A DNA stretch of 14,361 nucleotides, from positions 17,054 to 31,414 of the forward strand of contig JAMCVR010000144.1 of the NCBI GenBank assembly GCA_023475455.1, in the 5' to 3' direction. The notes beneath the pieces are model-generated. The model was not told the origin of the DNA. It did not search any database and saw nothing but the letters and a program-made list of their open reading frames with translations. Shown here piece after piece: positions 13,879-14,361 of the stretch. This stretch comes from Thermoplasmatota archaeon (GTDB lineage: Bacteria > Pseudomonadota > Gammaproteobacteria > Burkholderiales > Thiobacillaceae). A program made the position numbers and the translations under genes. The stretch's first letter is position 1. Each line of letters starts with the position of its first letter.

Positions 13879-14361
13879 GTGCTTGACGCCTGGCTGCACC
13901 TCGCTCTTGCGCCGGGCGTCGGCAACACCAGCCTGATCCGCCTGCTGACGGCCTTCGGTTCCCCGGAGGCCGTTTTGGCATCCGGCCGCAGCGCGCTGGC
14001 GGCGCACCTGTCCCCGGCACAGTGCGACGCGTTGCAGGCCGAACCCGATAGCGCCCAGATCGAGGCCGCGCACACCTGGCTCGCCCAGCCCGGCAACAGC
14101 CTGATGACGCTGGCGGACGAGGACTACCCGAAGACCCTGCTGGAAATCGCCGACCCGCCCGCCGTGCTGTACTGCAAAGGCCGGCGCAGCCTGTTGAGCC
14201 AGCCCGGCCTCGGCATCGTCGGCAGCCGCAACGCCACGCCGCAGGGGGTGCGCGACGCCGAAGCCTTCGCCCACGCGCTGTCCGACGCCGGGCTCACCAT
14301 CGTCAGCGGGCTTGCGCTCGGCATCGACGCGGCGGCGCACCGCGGCGGGCTGGCCGGCGCC
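13879..14361 (+). CDS. dprA: DNA-processing protein DprA, N-terminal part (cut by window edge)
   Basis: DprA (Smf) binds incoming single-stranded DNA and loads RecA during natural transformation. The frame is open for 161 codons from GTG 13879 to the window end. The N-terminal part (about residues 4-50, LHLALAPGVGNTSLIRLL) looks like the helix-hairpin-helix or SAM-like domain. The Rossmann-like core then starts, with DYPKTLLEIADPPAVLYCKG (83-101), GIVGSRNAT (112-120) and SGLALGIDAAAHRGGL (143-158), all hallmark DprA motifs. About 200 more residues are expected beyond the window. GGAAAA at 13863-13868, ten bases before the GTG, may be the ribosome binding site. Confidence 0.93.
   Translation, partial: MLDAWLHLALAPGVGNTSLIRLLTAFGSPEAVLASGRSALAAHLSPAQCDALQAEPDSAQIEAAHTWLAQPGNSLMTLADEDYPKTLLEIADPPAVLYCKGRRSLLSQPGLGIVGSRNATPQGVRDAEAFAHALSDAGLTIVSGLALGIDAAAHRGGLAGA

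Noticed and set aside
12625..14340. 571-codon leftward open frame antisense to the LysM gene and dprA
   Set aside because: It covers two supported genes and their spacer; the composition is typical of an antisense GC-rich shadow frame.
1..14361. A new defence or other accessory gene system
   Set aside because: All genes belong to known housekeeping, regulatory or transport families in a typical order; no unassigned gene cluster remains.

Overview
The window is a GC-rich bacterial chromosome segment carrying a housekeeping and two-component gene cluster. Gene content, family signatures and order (dprA - LysM protein - def - fmt - rsmB - DUF4390 - ntrY - ntrX - trkA - trkH) fit a betaproteobacterium. 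A member of Nitrosomonadales such as a Thiobacillus-like organism is my best guess, from recalled gene order only. There is no transposase, integrase, phage gene, CRISPR array, tRNA or rRNA.

Layout. Right of about 12.5 kb, two genes read rightwards: a secreted LysM-domain protein (12655-13848) and the start of dprA (13879 to the window end). A 157-bp divergent intergenic region separates them from a long leftward, tightly packed operon: def, fmt, rsmB, a DUF4390 exported protein, ntrY, ntrX, trkA, trkH and the start of a TPR protein that runs off the left edge. Most joints overlap by 1-8 bp or are a few bases apart (rsmB/fmt 8 bp, ntrY/DUF4390 1 bp, ntrX/ntrY GTGA, trkH/trkA 1 bp, TPR/trkH 8 bp), which suggests translational coupling. 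Def and Fmt handle the N-terminal formyl-methionine cycle. RsmB methylates 16S rRNA. NtrY/NtrX form a membrane sensor kinase and response regulator pair. TrkA/TrkH form a potassium uptake system.

The most striking structure is four long direct tandem duplications between 3828 and 11211, with periods 453, 666, 847 and 561 bp. The first was compared base by base and is identical. The other three were checked at both ends and by their matching translations. Each junction has only 3-11 bp of microhomology. They break or distort ntrX, DUF4390, rsmB and fmt. Removing one copy of each gives normal, full-length genes (NtrX 424 aa, DUF4390 207 aa, RsmB 461 aa, Fmt 337 aa) and about 11.83 kb of ordinary sequence. 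The pattern is what results when five overlapping contigs are laid end to end without merging the overlaps, so I read it as probable misassembly, with real duplication as the alternative.

After that correction, three biological oddities remain: a roughly 130-bp palindromic in-frame insertion inside the RsmB methyltransferase domain, a smaller palindrome-rich in-frame insertion in Fmt, and a degenerate NtrX AAA+ domain with no Walker A lysine and no visible GAFTGA loop. I found no convincing novel multi-gene system.
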